From an uncultured Paracoccus sp. (GTDB lineage Bacteria > Pseudomonadota > Alphaproteobacteria > Rhodobacterales > Rhodobacteraceae): a DNA stretch of 36,762 nucleotides. This document shows positions 1 through 8,853 of the stretch, piece after piece; the stretch's first letter is position 1; every line of letters starts with the position of its first letter. The notes under the pieces are model-generated. The model saw only the letters and a list, made by a program, of their open reading frames with translations, was not told the DNA's origin and did not search any database. The stretch spans positions 1-36,762 of the forward strand of contig NZ_CAMIOH010000006.1 in the NCBI RefSeq assembly GCF_946221145.1. Direction: 5' to 3'. The position numbers and the translations under genes are program-made.

Positions 1-447
<447 letters not shown>

Positions 448-454
448 CGGAAAG

Positions 455-477
455 CCGGGGGACTTCACGTCCCCCGG
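455..477. terminator. Hairpin between convergent genes
   Basis: A perfect 9-base-pair stem (CCGGGGGAC / GTCCCCCGG) with loop TTCAC lies 8 bases after the ABC gene stop and 34 bases beyond the end of the oppositely oriented SixA-like gene. There is no good U-run on the plus side. It probably serves as a shared terminator or mRNA 3' end for both. On the minus strand it is preceded by the ATATCC-type element described in the findings. Confidence 0.55.
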
Positions 478-510
478 ACCCCCTGTGGGATATTTGCACC
501 AGAATGAACG

Positions 511-1029
511 TCAGCTTCGCCCGTCGAGCCGCACGAAGTCCATGACGCTGCCCTGGCCGGGTTCGACCTGGGTCCAGTTGTCCACCTGAAAATCGACAAC
601 CAGCGTGGCTCCGGTCGGGTAGCGGCGGAAATCCGGGTCCATCGGCAGGCGGGCGGGCAAGAGTGCCGCCAGTTCGGAAATGCCGGGATTGTGGCCCAGC
701 ATCATGACCGTCGGATGCGTGGCAGTCCTGAGGATCGACAGCATCTTTTCCGGTCCGGCGTGATAAAGCCCGGCCTCGATCCGCAGCACGGGCCGCACCT
801 CCAGCGGGGCGCTGGCGACCATCGCCCAGGTTTCCTGGGTGCGGGCGGCCGAGGAACACAACACCTCTTCGGGCTCATAGCCGCGCGAGGCCATCCAGTC
901 GCCAAGCGCCAGGGCCGACCGGCGGCCGCGGTCGTTCAACGGGCGGTCGTGATCGGCCAGGGTCGGATCATCCCAAGCCGACTTGGCATGGCGCGTCAGG
1001 ATCAGCCGTCGATGTCCAAGCGGTGTCAT
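511..1029 (-). CDS. SixA-like histidine phosphatase family protein
   Basis: A 172-residue cytoplasmic protein of the histidine phosphatase (phosphoglycerate-mutase-like) superfamily. It has the phosphoacceptor motif LTRHAKSAWD with catalytic His14, an Arg in SAARTQET near 63, and the second histidine at 113 in MLGHNPG. Small stand-alone members with RHAKS resemble E. coli SixA, which dephosphorylates phosphohistidine on HPt domains or the nitrogen PTS. Notably ptsP (EI-Ntr) lies elsewhere in this window, but a functional link is only inference. I chose ATG 1029 rather than the ATG at 1074 because GGGGGC precedes it at good distance and the homologous part begins right after it. It is the last gene of the minus-strand run, about 80 bases after argB. 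Confidence 0.85.
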   Translation of the reverse strand: MTPLGHRRLILTRHAKSAWDDPTLADHDRPLNDRGRRSALALGDWMASRGYEPEEVLCSSAARTQETWAMVASAPLEVRPVLRIEAGLYHAGPEKMLSILRTATHPTVMMLGHNPGISELAALLPARLPMDPDFRRYPTGATLVVDFQVDNWTQVEPGQGSVMDFVRLDGRS

Positions 1030-1108
1030 AGTCGATCTGCCCCCCGTATGCCCGTTGTGGATGCAGCCTGCCACAGGCGCTGCGCCTTCGGCAAGGCAAG
1101 GCGTGGAT

Positions 1109-2023
1109 TTACAGGGATGCGTCGCCCTGACGCAGCCCGCGCGGGCGGGTCGAGGGCGGCGTGGACCGGATCAGGCTGCCTGCGCCATGTTCGGTGAACA
1201 GTTCCAGCAGGCTGGCATTCGGCACCCGGCCGTCCAGGATCACGACGGCGCGCACCCCGTCCTCCAGCGCCTTCAGCGCCGTTTCGGTCTTGGGGATCAT
1301 CCCGCCCGCGATGGTGCCGTCGGCGATCATGTCGCGCACCTGATCGGGATGCATCTGCGTCAGCACCTGGCCGTTCTGGTCCTTGACGCCTGCCACATCG
1401 GTCAGCAGCAGCAGCCGGTCGGCCCGCAGCGCGCCTGCGATGGCGCCCGCCGCCGTGTCGCCATTGACGTTGAAGGTCTCGTTATCGGCCATACCGGTGG
1501 CGACGGGGGCGATCACCGGGATCATGCCCGCCTTGTACAGGTCGCGGATGATCTGGACGTTCATTTCGATCGGGCGGCCGACGAAGCCCAGTTCGGGGTC
1601 GTCCGCCTCGCAGACCATCAGGTCGTCGTCCTTGCCGCTGATGCCCACGGCGCGGCCGCCCGCATCGTTGATCGCCTGGACGATGCGCTTGTTGACAAGG
1701 CCCGACAGGACCATCTCGACCACTTCGACGGTTTCCTTGGTGGTGACGCGCTTGCCGCGCACGAACTGGCTTTCGATGCCCAATTTGGCCAGCAGTTCGT
1801 TGATCATCGGGCCGCCGCCATGGCAGACCACCGGGTTCATGCCGACCTGCTTCATCAGCACGATGTCGCGGGCGAACTCCGCCATCGCGTCCTCGTCGCC
1901 CATGGCGTTGCCGCCGAACTTCACGACGACGACCGCGCCGGAATAGCGTTGCAGATAGGGCAGGGCCTCGGAAAGGGTTCTGGCGGTGGCGGTCCAGTCG
2001 CGGTTCATGTTCTGCGTTCTCAT
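1109..2023 (-). CDS. argB: Acetylglutamate kinase
   Basis: ATP-dependent phosphorylation of N-acetyl-L-glutamate, second step of arginine biosynthesis, cytoplasmic. The 304 residues carry the amino-acid-kinase fold landmarks: KFGGNAMGD near residue 35 (phosphate binding), CHGGGPMI (substrate glycine loop), FVRGKRVTTKETVEVVEMVLSG, FNVNGDTAAGAIA and the nucleotide-site region GGMIPKTETAL. The length is normal for the family. ATG 2023 has GAGGG nine bases upstream; ATG 2008 five codons later is an alternative with a weaker, more distant AAGGA. It follows engB after 61 bases on the same strand, the usual neighbour in Rhodobacteraceae. The basic tail after GSLIRS is slightly long. Confidence 0.96.
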   Translation of the reverse strand: MRTQNMNRDWTATARTLSEALPYLQRYSGAVVVVKFGGNAMGDEDAMAEFARDIVLMKQVGMNPVVCHGGGPMINELLAKLGIESQFVRGKRVTTKETVEVVEMVLSGLVNKRIVQAINDAGGRAVGISGKDDDLMVCEADDPELGFVGRPIEMNVQIIRDLYKAGMIPVIAPVATGMADNETFNVNGDTAAGAIAGALRADRLLLLTDVAGVKDQNGQVLTQMHPDQVRDMIADGTIAGGMIPKTETALKALEDGVRAVVILDGRVPNASLLELFTEHGAGSLIRSTPPSTRPRGLRQGDASL

Positions 2024-2084
2024 CCTTGAAGGCCCTCGTGTGACGGGCGGACCCTAGGACGCAACGCGGCAGCCGTCCAGACGT

Positions 2085-2735
2085 TCAGTCCAGACCGGCG
2101 ATGATCGCGCGCAGGGTCGTGATGCCCTGGCCCTTGTCCGAGGAGGTGACGACGATCTGCGGAAAAGCTGCCGGATGCTTCTGCAATTCGGCCTCGACCT
2201 GTTCGATCACCGGCTTCAGCGCGTTCGGTCCCAGCTTGTCGATCTTGGTCAGGACCACCTGGAAGGGCACGGCGGATTTGTCCAGCAGGGTCATGATCTC
2301 GTGATCCACCGGCTTTACCCCGTGGCGCGAATCGATCAGGCAGAAGGCGCGCCGCAGCGTCGGGCGGCCAGCCAGATAGTTCTTCAGCAGCGCCTGCCAT
2401 TTCGCAACCACTGCGACCGGCGCCTTGGCGAAACCATAGCCGGGCAGGTCCACCAGATAGCTGTGATCGCCCAGGGTGAAATAGTTGATCTCCTGCGTTC
2501 GCCCCGGCGTGTTCGATGCCCGCGCGATCCCCTTGCGGCCGGTCAGCGCATTGATGAGGCTGGATTTGCCGACATTGCTGCGGCCCGCAAAGCAGACCTC
2601 GGGGCGGTCGGCGGGCGGAAGGCCGTCCATGGCGACCACGCCTTTCAGGAAGTCGACCGGTCCGGCGAACAGCAGGCGCGCGGCTTCGGCGTCGTCGGCT
2701 TCGGGTTCGGGGGCGACGGGAAAGGCGACCTTCAT
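2085..2735 (-). CDS. engB: Ribosome biogenesis GTPase EngB (YsxC/YihA)
   Basis: An essential GTPase that acts in late assembly of the large ribosomal subunit. The 216-residue protein shows all G motifs: G1 GRSNVGKS (51-58), the G2 threonine in NTPGRTQ, G3 DLPG (96-99), G4 TKID (163-166) and G5 SSDKG (199-202). ATG 2735 overlaps the stop of the upstream MOSC gene as ATGA, so the two are translationally coupled. The ORF is open further upstream but that part is only the shadow of the MOSC gene. Neighbours yidC and argB fit the usual Rhodobacteraceae order. Confidence 0.96.
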   Translation of the reverse strand: MKVAFPVAPEPEADDAEAARLLFAGPVDFLKGVVAMDGLPPADRPEVCFAGRSNVGKSSLINALTGRKGIARASNTPGRTQEINYFTLGDHSYLVDLPGYGFAKAPVAVVAKWQALLKNYLAGRPTLRRAFCLIDSRHGVKPVDHEIMTLLDKSAVPFQVVLTKIDKLGPNALKPVIEQVEAELQKHPAAFPQIVVTSSDKGQGITTLRAIIAGLD

Positions 2736-3493
2736 GCGGCCACCCGGTCGTTCAGCGCGATGTCGCCGCCGGTCACCACCTCGGCGAAGATGCCGAAATC
2801 GGTATGGCCATAGAGGCGTTCCAGCGTGGCCAGCATATCGATGTCGCGTTCCCCTGTTTCGGTGTTGGCGCAGGTGGCGTCGCAACGGCCGATCTGATCC
2901 GTCACGCGCAATTCCACGTTCCCGATGCGGATCACCTGGCCGATCAGGTCACGTTCGGCCCAGGGCGCCCAGCCATCAACCCACAGGTTGCCGCGCCAGC
3001 GATGGATGCCCAGCGGCTGACCCGCGCGATGTTCCAGATCGGCAAGGCTGGACAGCGACAGGATCGAAATCCAGGGCCATTTCTGGTCGGTCCAGATGCC
3101 TGCGCCGCGCACAAGGCGGGTGGGTTCCGGGGCATTCGCCGGCCACAGCGGTCGCAGCCAGTCGATCAGCGCGGGCCCTTCGGTGTCGGGATCGAAGCTC
3201 AGGTCGGGCTGGGTCGGCTGGCGCAGGGTGAGACGCTCGCCCGTCCAGCCGCCGCTGATCGCCTGCACTGCCGCTGATTGAACGCCGCGCAAGAAGCAGG
3301 ATTTGGGCAGCCAGCGGTCAGGCTGGCCGCCGCATTCGCTGGCCTGGGCGTTGCGTTCGCCCGCCGCGGTCAGCACGGCCCATTCACGGTCGCCAGGCAG
3401 GCGGCGCGCCGGAGCCAGGGTCACGCGGTCCAGCCCCTCTCCGCCGATCGACTTGATCGGATGGCGGCGGATATGGGCCAGACGGGCGGTCAC
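2732..3493 (-). CDS. MOSC domain-containing protein
   Basis: A 253-residue protein with an N-terminal beta-barrel MOSC_N-like part (HPIKSIGGEGL at 11-21, LPGDREWAV) and a C-terminal MOSC domain ending in the signature GRCDATCANTETGERD, with candidate catalytic cysteines at 204 and 208. MOSC domains occur in molybdenum-cofactor sulfurases and in mARC/YcbX-type reductases, where the cysteine binds sulfur or the molybdenum centre. The exact reaction is unknown here. The start is GTG 3493, overlapping the yidC stop as GTGA; the end overlaps engB as ATGA. The gene is therefore wedged in a coupled membrane-insertion/ribosome operon though nothing suggests a shared function. Confidence 0.88.
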   Translation of the reverse strand: MTARLAHIRRHPIKSIGGEGLDRVTLAPARRLPGDREWAVLTAAGERNAQASECGGQPDRWLPKSCFLRGVQSAAVQAISGGWTGERLTLRQPTQPDLSFDPDTEGPALIDWLRPLWPANAPEPTRLVRGAGIWTDQKWPWISILSLSSLADLEHRAGQPLGIHRWRGNLWVDGWAPWAERDLIGQVIRIGNVELRVTDQIGRCDATCANTETGERDIDMLATLERLYGHTDFGIFAEVVTGGDIALNDRVAA

Positions 3494-5316
3494 TTGCCGC
3501 CTTTCCTGGGCCGCGAAGGCAGCGATGACTTGATGTTGCCGAACAGGTCGGGCCGGTGGCCGTGCATCGACATGATCGTGTATTGCTGCACGCAGGTGAT
3601 CAGGTTGTTGGTGATCCAGTACAGCACCAGACCCGAGGCGAAGCCGCCGAGCATGAACATGAAGATCCACGGCATCCAGGCGAAGATCATCTTTTGCGCG
3701 GGATCAGCCGGGGCCGGGTTCAGGCGCTGCTGGATCCACATGCTGATCCCCAGCACGATGGCAAGCGCGGGCAGCGACAGCGAATGCAGCAGCGTGCCTT
3801 GGGCCGGCGGGGCAAAGGGCAGCAGCCCGAACAGGTTCAGCAGCGACGACGGATCAGGCGCGGCAAGGTCGCGGATCCAGCCGACCCAGGGGGCGTGGCG
3901 CAGTTCGATGGTGACGAAGATCACCTTGTACAGCGCGAAGAAGATCGGGATTTGCAGCAGCACCGGCAGGCAGCCCGCGGCGGGGTTGACCTTCTCGCGC
4001 TTGTACAGCTCCATCATTTCCTTCTGGAACTTCATGCGGTCGTCGCCGGTGCGGGCCTTCAACTCCTCCATCTGGGGCTGCAATTCCTTCATCTTCGCCA
4101 TCGAGATGTAGGATTTGCGCGCCAGCGGGAAGACCAGCATCTTCAGAACGAAGGTCAGCGCGATGATCGACCAGCCCATGTTGCCGATAAAGCCGTGCAG
4201 CCAGTGCAGCAGGCGGAAGATCGGTTTGGTCAGGAAATAGAACCAGCCCCAGTCGATCGAATCGACAAAGCCCTGGATGCCGGGGTTTTCCTGATAGCCG
4301 TTGATGGTTTCCCAGACCTTGGCGCCCGCGAACAGATAGCTGTCGGCATTGACCTGGGTGCCCGGCTGGACGGTCTGCATCGGATAGCGCGCTTCGGTCT
4401 GATAGATGCCCGCGCCTTCGGCATATTTAACGACCGAGGTGAAAGCCTGGCCCGGCGCCGGTGCCAGGGTGGTCATCCAGTATTTGTCGGTAAAGCCGAT
4501 CCAGCCATTGGCCGCGACCTGGGTCACCTCGGCGCGACCCTCGCGGTCCACCGGGTCCAGTTCGGTGATCTTGTTGTATTTCAGCTCCAGCAGGGTGCCG
4601 TCGGCCATGCCCACAGCGCCCTCGTGCAGCACGAAGAAGTTCTGCGTGTCGGGGCGGCCATGGCGGGCGATGATGCCGTAGGGCGCGGCGGTGAAGGCCG
4701 CGTCACCGTTGTTCTGCAGGCTGTGGCCGACCGTGAACAGATAGTCGTCATCGACCGCGAAGGTGCGCCGGAAGATCTGGCCTGCGCCGTTGTCCCAGGC
4801 CAGCGTGACCGGCTGGCCGGGGGCCAGCGTATCGCCTGATTCCAGCGACCAGATGGTCGAGGGGCCAGGGACCAGGGCCGGATCGACGCCCGGTCCGGGG
4901 GTCCAGCCATAGACGGCGTAATAGGGTTTCGCTGCGCCGGTCTGGATCGCCTGGGTCGGCGAAGACGGCGACAGCAGGCGCACATTAGGCGAATTGTCGT
5001 CCAGCGTCTCGCGGTATTTGGTCAGCAGCAGGTCGTCGATGCGGCCGCCCAGCAGCGAGATCGACCCCGCCAGCGACGGCGTCTGGATCTGGATGCGGCC
5101 TGCCTGGGGCGCGGCAGCGTCGGCAACGGCACCCAGGTCGGCGGGCACGGTGCTGCTTTCGGGATTGGCCAGCGGCACGCCCTGGGTCTGGGTTTCGACC
5201 GCGACCGGCTGTTCCGTGGGTGCAGGCGGTTCTGGCGCGAAGACCGTGTACCAAACCAGGATCACCAGGAACGACAGGACCGTCGCCAGGATCAGATTGC
5301 GGTTGTTGTCTTCCAT
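3490..5316 (-). CDS. yidC: Membrane protein insertase YidC
   Basis: A 608-residue inner-membrane insertase that works alone or with SecYEG to fold and insert membrane proteins. There is an N-terminal transmembrane segment (ILATVLSFLVILVWYTVF, about 8-25), then a large periplasmic beta domain (about 60-345), then the conserved five-helix core with GNMGWSIIALTF, the cytoplasmic hairpin QPQMEELKARTGDDR, NPAAGCLPVLLQIPIFFALY and the last helices ending VLYWITNNLITCVQQ. ATG 5316 has GAGG eight bases upstream; a longer form from 5352 is less likely. It lies between ttcA (87 bases away) and the GTGA-coupled MOSC gene. Confidence 0.97.
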   Translation of the reverse strand: MEDNNRNLILATVLSFLVILVWYTVFAPEPPAPTEQPVAVETQTQGVPLANPESSTVPADLGAVADAAAPQAGRIQIQTPSLAGSISLLGGRIDDLLLTKYRETLDDNSPNVRLLSPSSPTQAIQTGAAKPYYAVYGWTPGPGVDPALVPGPSTIWSLESGDTLAPGQPVTLAWDNGAGQIFRRTFAVDDDYLFTVGHSLQNNGDAAFTAAPYGIIARHGRPDTQNFFVLHEGAVGMADGTLLELKYNKITELDPVDREGRAEVTQVAANGWIGFTDKYWMTTLAPAPGQAFTSVVKYAEGAGIYQTEARYPMQTVQPGTQVNADSYLFAGAKVWETINGYQENPGIQGFVDSIDWGWFYFLTKPIFRLLHWLHGFIGNMGWSIIALTFVLKMLVFPLARKSYISMAKMKELQPQMEELKARTGDDRMKFQKEMMELYKREKVNPAAGCLPVLLQIPIFFALYKVIFVTIELRHAPWVGWIRDLAAPDPSSLLNLFGLLPFAPPAQGTLLHSLSLPALAIVLGISMWIQQRLNPAPADPAQKMIFAWMPWIFMFMLGGFASGLVLYWITNNLITCVQQYTIMSMHGHRPDLFGNIKSSLPSRPRKGGK

Positions 5317-5403
5317 GGGTGCAGCCTCATCGCGTCCGTCGCGCCGCTTCAACAGAAGGGGCGCCCGAAGGTCAAGCGGATTTGGGTCCGCGCGGGGGTG
5401 GGG

Positions 5404-6279
5404 TCAGTCCCGAAGCACGGGAATATCGCCTGTAGCCGGGGCGGGATCGCCGGGAAACAGGCCCGCGAAATCGAACAGCTTGGGGTCCAGCAGATGCGAC
5501 GGGCGCACGTTCATCAGCGCCCGGAACATCACCTGCCGCCGCCCCGGCGTGCGGCTTTCCCATTCGTCCAGCAGCCGTTTGACCTGCACGCGCTGCAACC
5601 CCTCTTGGCTGCCGCACAGATCACAGGGGATGATCGGATAGGCCATGGCGCGGGCAAACCGGTCGCAATCGGCCTCGGCCACATAGGCCAGGGGCCGCAG
5701 CACCGTCAGATCGCCGTCTTCATTCAACAGCTTGGGTGGCATTGTTGCCAGCCTGCCGCCGTGGAACAGGTTCATGAAAAACGTTTCCAGAATGTCATCG
5801 CGGTGATGGCCCAGGACCACCGCCGAACAACCTTCCTCGCGCGCGATGCGATACAGGTTCCCCCGGCGCAGGCGCGAACACAGCGAACACATCGTGCCGC
5901 CCGGCGCGATCTTGTCGGTGACGATGGAATAGGTGTCCTGATATTCGATCCGGTGCGCGACACCGCGTTCGGTCAGGAATTTCGGCAGCACGGTCGCCGG
6001 GAAATTCGGCTGGCCCTGATCCAGATTGCAGGCCAGCAGGTCCACGGGCAGCAGGCCGCGCCATTTCAGTTCGTGCAGCACCGCCAGCAGGGTATAGCTG
6101 TCCTTGCCGCCCGACAGGCAGACCAGCCAGCGGTCGCCGGGGCGGATCATGCCGTAATCCTCGATCGCGGCGCGGGTTTCGCGGACCAGCCGCTTGCGCA
6201 GCTTGCGGAATTCCGTCGAAGGCGGAGCGCCCGCGAACAGCGGGTGAATCTCGGTCAGGTCGTCAGCGTCGTCCAGCAT
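5404..6279 (-). CDS. ttcA: tRNA 2-thiocytidine(32) synthetase TtcA
   Basis: An ATP-dependent thiolase that makes 2-thiocytidine at position 32 of certain tRNAs, using a [4Fe-4S] cluster. The 291-residue protein has the PP-loop SGGKDS at 56-61, a CxxC pair at 131/134 (CSLC) and a second pair at 219/222 (CDLC), matching the family's cluster ligands, plus the conserved LGHHRDDILETFFMNLF. ATG 6279 is preceded by GAAGGG at good distance; ATG 6294 would add five residues. The start overlaps the end of yidD by 17 bases. Insertion of ttcA between yidD and yidC departs from the common rpmH-rnpA-yidD-yidC order of other bacteria. Confidence 0.95.
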   Translation of the reverse strand: MLDDADDLTEIHPLFAGAPPSTEFRKLRKRLVRETRAAIEDYGMIRPGDRWLVCLSGGKDSYTLLAVLHELKWRGLLPVDLLACNLDQGQPNFPATVLPKFLTERGVAHRIEYQDTYSIVTDKIAPGGTMCSLCSRLRRGNLYRIAREEGCSAVVLGHHRDDILETFFMNLFHGGRLATMPPKLLNEDGDLTVLRPLAYVAEADCDRFARAMAYPIIPCDLCGSQEGLQRVQVKRLLDEWESRTPGRRQVMFRALMNVRPSHLLDPKLFDFAGLFPGDPAPATGDIPVLRD

Positions 6280-6526
6280 GGGAATGCCCTTCATGGTCCG
6301 GATCGGCCCCCGGCACCGGATCATAACCCGACCCGCCCCAGGGATGACAGCGCCCGATCCGCCGCGCCGCAAGCCAGGTGCCGCGCAGCGCGCCATGGCG
6401 GGCCAAGGCATCCAGGGCATAGGCCGAACAGGTCGGCTGGAACCGGCAGCCATGCCCCACCCAAGGCGAGGCGACCAGCCGATAGGCCCGCACCGGCAGC
6501 GCGACCAGACGGGCCAGCGGCGTCAC
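6263..6526 (-). CDS. yidD: Membrane protein insertion efficiency factor YidD
   Basis: A small (87-residue) membrane-associated protein thought to assist YidC. It shows the family core YRLVASPWVGHGCRFQPTC, SAYALDALARHG and the ending RCHPWGGSGYDPVP, with conserved cysteines. The start is GTG 6526, which overlaps the rnpA stop as GTGA, so translation is probably coupled. The His/Asp/Gly-rich tail after PVP runs 17 bases into ttcA. Confidence 0.93.
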   Translation of the reverse strand: MTPLARLVALPVRAYRLVASPWVGHGCRFQPTCSAYALDALARHGALRGTWLAARRIGRCHPWGGSGYDPVPGADPDHEGHSHAGRR

Positions 6527-6939
6527 GGGTGGATCTTTCGCAACGCGCCGGTCAGGTCGCGGCACAGCGCGGCGAAATCGCGGCTGGCGGTCGCATCGGG
6601 GCGGCCCACCAGCACATAATCCCAGCCCGGCCGCGCGCCCTGCGGCAAATGCAGCCGGGCGATTTCCCGCAGCCGCCGCTTGGCGCGGTTGCGCATCACG
6701 GCATTGCCGATCTTCTTGGAACAGGTGAAGCCCACGCGGAAGGGGCCGCCATCGCCCCGGTTGCGGGCTTGCAGCAGAAAGCCCGGCGTTCCCTGCCGCA
6801 GCGACCGCGCCGCCGCCAGAAAGTCTGCGCGCTTGGCGATCACCTGCGGCATCGACAGCCGGGGCGCGGGCATGCGAAATGCCGCCGAGCCGGCATCCAC
6901 GGGTCGCGCATCGGCAACGGGATGGGGCAGGGGCGGCAT
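6523..6939 (-). CDS. rnpA: Ribonuclease P protein component
   Basis: A protein subunit that helps RNase P RNA remove 5' leaders from tRNA precursors. The RNR signature reads KIGNAVMRNRAKRRLRE, preceded by FRVGFTCSKK. I place the start at ATG 6939 (138 residues) because AAGGG sits eight bases upstream; this leaves about 30 poorly conserved N-terminal residues, and ATGs at 6873 or 6852 are alternatives closer to the RNase P fold. It lies downstream of rpmH as in nearly all bacteria and is GTGA-coupled to yidD. Confidence 0.93.
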   Translation of the reverse strand: MPPLPHPVADARPVDAGSAAFRMPAPRLSMPQVIAKRADFLAAARSLRQGTPGFLLQARNRGDGGPFRVGFTCSKKIGNAVMRNRAKRRLREIARLHLPQGARPGWDYVLVGRPDATASRDFAALCRDLTGALRKIHP

Positions 6940-6982
6940 GGCATAAGCCCTTGGTTCGGCGGGATGGTCCCGCCGCAAAGGA

Positions 6983-7117
6983 TCAGGCCGACAGGCGCTT
7001 GCGGCCCTTGGCGCGGCGGGCGTTCAGCACGCGACGGCCGCCGCTGGTGGCCATGCGGGCGCGAAAGCCGTGGCGGCGCGCACGAACGAGGTTCGACGGT
7101 TGATAGGTGCGCTTCAT
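6983..7117 (-). CDS. rpmH: 50S ribosomal protein L34
   Basis: A 44-residue highly basic ribosomal protein: starts MKRTYQPSNLVRARRHGFRA and ends RRAKGRKRLSA, with the universally conserved TYQPS and RRHGFR segments. Its size equals that of most bacterial L34 proteins. ATG 7117 has GGAG eight bases upstream. It is the first gene of the minus-strand run, 115 bases downstream of a strong promoter-like sequence. Confidence 0.97.
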   Translation of the reverse strand: MKRTYQPSNLVRARRHGFRARMATSGGRRVLNARRAKGRKRLSA

Positions 7118-7231
7118 GGTTCGTCTCCGAGGTCTTGTCTGCGGGTGGCGGGTCTTGCGGCAAACGGGCGGCAGGCATGAAATGGCAACATTCCACCCTG
7201 CGCGCGAACGCGCCGGTTGTTCGAAGCCCGC

Positions 7232-7260
7232 TGGATAGATCAGACGGCCGGTCCCGTCAA
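7232..7260 (-). promoter_or_regulatory. Sigma70-type promoter of the rpmH-rnpA operon
   Basis: On the minus strand TTGACG (7260-7255), a 17-base spacer and TATCCA (7237-7232). The -35 matches five of six consensus bases and the spacing is optimal. Transcription would start near 7225 and give a leader of roughly 108 bases before rpmH. Not experimentally supported. Confidence 0.65.
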
Positions 7261-7396
7261 CCAGTAAGGCACGGATCCGGCGGAAACTGCTTTATCGGCG
7301 CCCCGGAACCTGCGACAGATCACATTCGTTTGATGTGCAAACCCGGCCCTTCGGGCTGAAACACGCGCAGAAACAGGCGCTGACGATCAAGATTAC

Positions 7397-8818
7397 ATGA
7401 AACTGAATACGATCTCTGGCCGATTCGCCGCATTGACGATCATCTTCGTGATGCTGGCCGAAGTTCTGATCCTGGTTCCTGCCCTGGCAAGGTTCCGGCT
7501 GGACTATCTCGAATCGACGCTGGAGCGGGGGCAGATCGCCAGCCTTGCGGTGCTGGCATCGGACGATACCATCGCAAACGACCTGGAAGCCGAATTGCTG
7601 CAGAATGCAGGGCTGCTGAACGTGGTGCTGAGCCGCAACGAAATCCGGCAGCTTGTTCTGTCCGTGCCGATCCCCAGCCCTATCGCACAGACCTACGACC
7701 TGCGCGAAGGCGGGTTGATCCAGAGCATCGACGATGCTCTTGGCACGCTTCTGAACCCCCGTAACGAGGTGATCCGCGTCATCGGTGCGCCAGCCAATCA
7801 GGCAGGCCAGTGGATCGAGATCACCATGCATACCGCGCCGCTGCGCGACAGCATGATCGAATTCGGCCTGCGCCTGCTGCTGTTGTCTGCGGCATTTTCG
7901 ATTCTGACCGCGATCCTGCTGAACCTGGCGGTGCAGCGGCTGGTCCTGGTGCCGATCCGCCGGGTCATCAGTCACATGGTGTCCTATGCAGCCGCGCCCG
8001 AGGATCCGCGCCACATCATCACCCCGGACGCTCGCCTGGCGGAATTGCGTGATGCCGAAATCGCGCTTCAGGCCCTGCAAAAGACCGTCACCTCATCGCT
8101 GAAGCAAAAGGAGCGGATGGCGCAGCTGGGTCAGGCGGTCGCCAAGATCAGCCACGACCTGCGCAACATCCTGACCACGGCGCAGATCTTTGCCGACCGG
8201 CTGGAAGACAGCGGCGATCCCAAGGTCAAACGCGCCGCGCCGAAGCTGGTCAACTCGATCAGCCGGGCGGTGAACCTGTGCGAGACGACGCTGGCCTTCG
8301 GCAAGGCCGAGGAACCGGCACCGACGCTGTCGCGCTTCAACCTTGCGCAATTGACGACCGAGGTGATCGAGGCCGAGACCCTGGCCAGCGGCGAAGGGGC
8401 CAAGGTCGAATTCCTGTGCGACATGCCGCCCAGCCTGACGATCCGCGCCGATCGCGACCAATTGTATCGGGTGCTTGCAAACCTGGCCCGCAACGCCCGC
8501 CAGGCCATCCAGGGCACCGGCCAGCCCGGCACGATCGAGATCGGAGCGGGCGAAACCGACAGCGACTGGTGGATCCGCGTGGGCGACACCGGCCCCGGCC
8601 TGCCTGAAAAGGCGCGCGAATACCTGTTCAAGCCCTTTGCCGGCAGTGCGCGCAAGGGCGGCACTGGTCTGGGCCTGACCATCGCCGCCGATCTGGTGCG
8701 CGGCCATGGCGGCCGGCTGGACCTGGTGCGCAGCGACGAGGAAGGCAGCGAGTTCATGATCCACATCCCCCGCGACATGGCGATCCTGCCGGCTCGGCAG
8801 GTGGCGGCGGGCCGATAA
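7397..8818 (+). CDS. Membrane sensor histidine kinase, orphan
   Basis: A 473-residue inner-membrane histidine kinase. Transmembrane helices lie at about 10-31 and 156-178 and enclose an extracytoplasmic sensor of about 125 residues with no domain I recognise. A HAMP-like stretch follows (about 180-225), then the dimerisation H-box ISHDLRNILT with phosphoacceptor His253, the N-box NLARNARQA, G1 DTGPGLP and G2 GGTGLGLTIA, ending in a basic tail. No response-regulator gene is beside it: rpmH diverges upstream and tRNA-Arg follows. Signal and partner therefore cannot be read from context. No clear ribosome site precedes ATG 7397. The kinase family is secure, the role unknown. Confidence 0.92.
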   Translation: MKLNTISGRFAALTIIFVMLAEVLILVPALARFRLDYLESTLERGQIASLAVLASDDTIANDLEAELLQNAGLLNVVLSRNEIRQLVLSVPIPSPIAQTYDLREGGLIQSIDDALGTLLNPRNEVIRVIGAPANQAGQWIEITMHTAPLRDSMIEFGLRLLLLSAAFSILTAILLNLAVQRLVLVPIRRVISHMVSYAAAPEDPRHIITPDARLAELRDAEIALQALQKTVTSSLKQKERMAQLGQAVAKISHDLRNILTTAQIFADRLEDSGDPKVKRAAPKLVNSISRAVNLCETTLAFGKAEEPAPTLSRFNLAQLTTEVIEAETLASGEGAKVEFLCDMPPSLTIRADRDQLYRVLANLARNARQAIQGTGQPGTIEIGAGETDSDWWIRVGDTGPGLPEKAREYLFKPFAGSARKGGTGLGLTIAADLVRGHGGRLDLVRSDEEGSEFMIHIPRDMAILPARQVAAGR

Positions 8819-8853
8819 AATCAGGGCGGCGGCGTTTTTTCTGCTGCTCCCTC

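Noticed and set aside
5398..7359. 653-codon plus-strand ORF over ttcA, yidD, rnpA and rpmH
   Set aside because: Antisense shadow of four well-supported genes; its composition (Gln/His/Arg-rich) is typical of high-GC reverse frames.
7118..7396. Chromosome origin near rpmH
   Set aside because: No dnaA gene, no DnaA-box cluster and no AT-rich unwinding tract; the rpmH-dnaA linkage of other phyla does not apply here.
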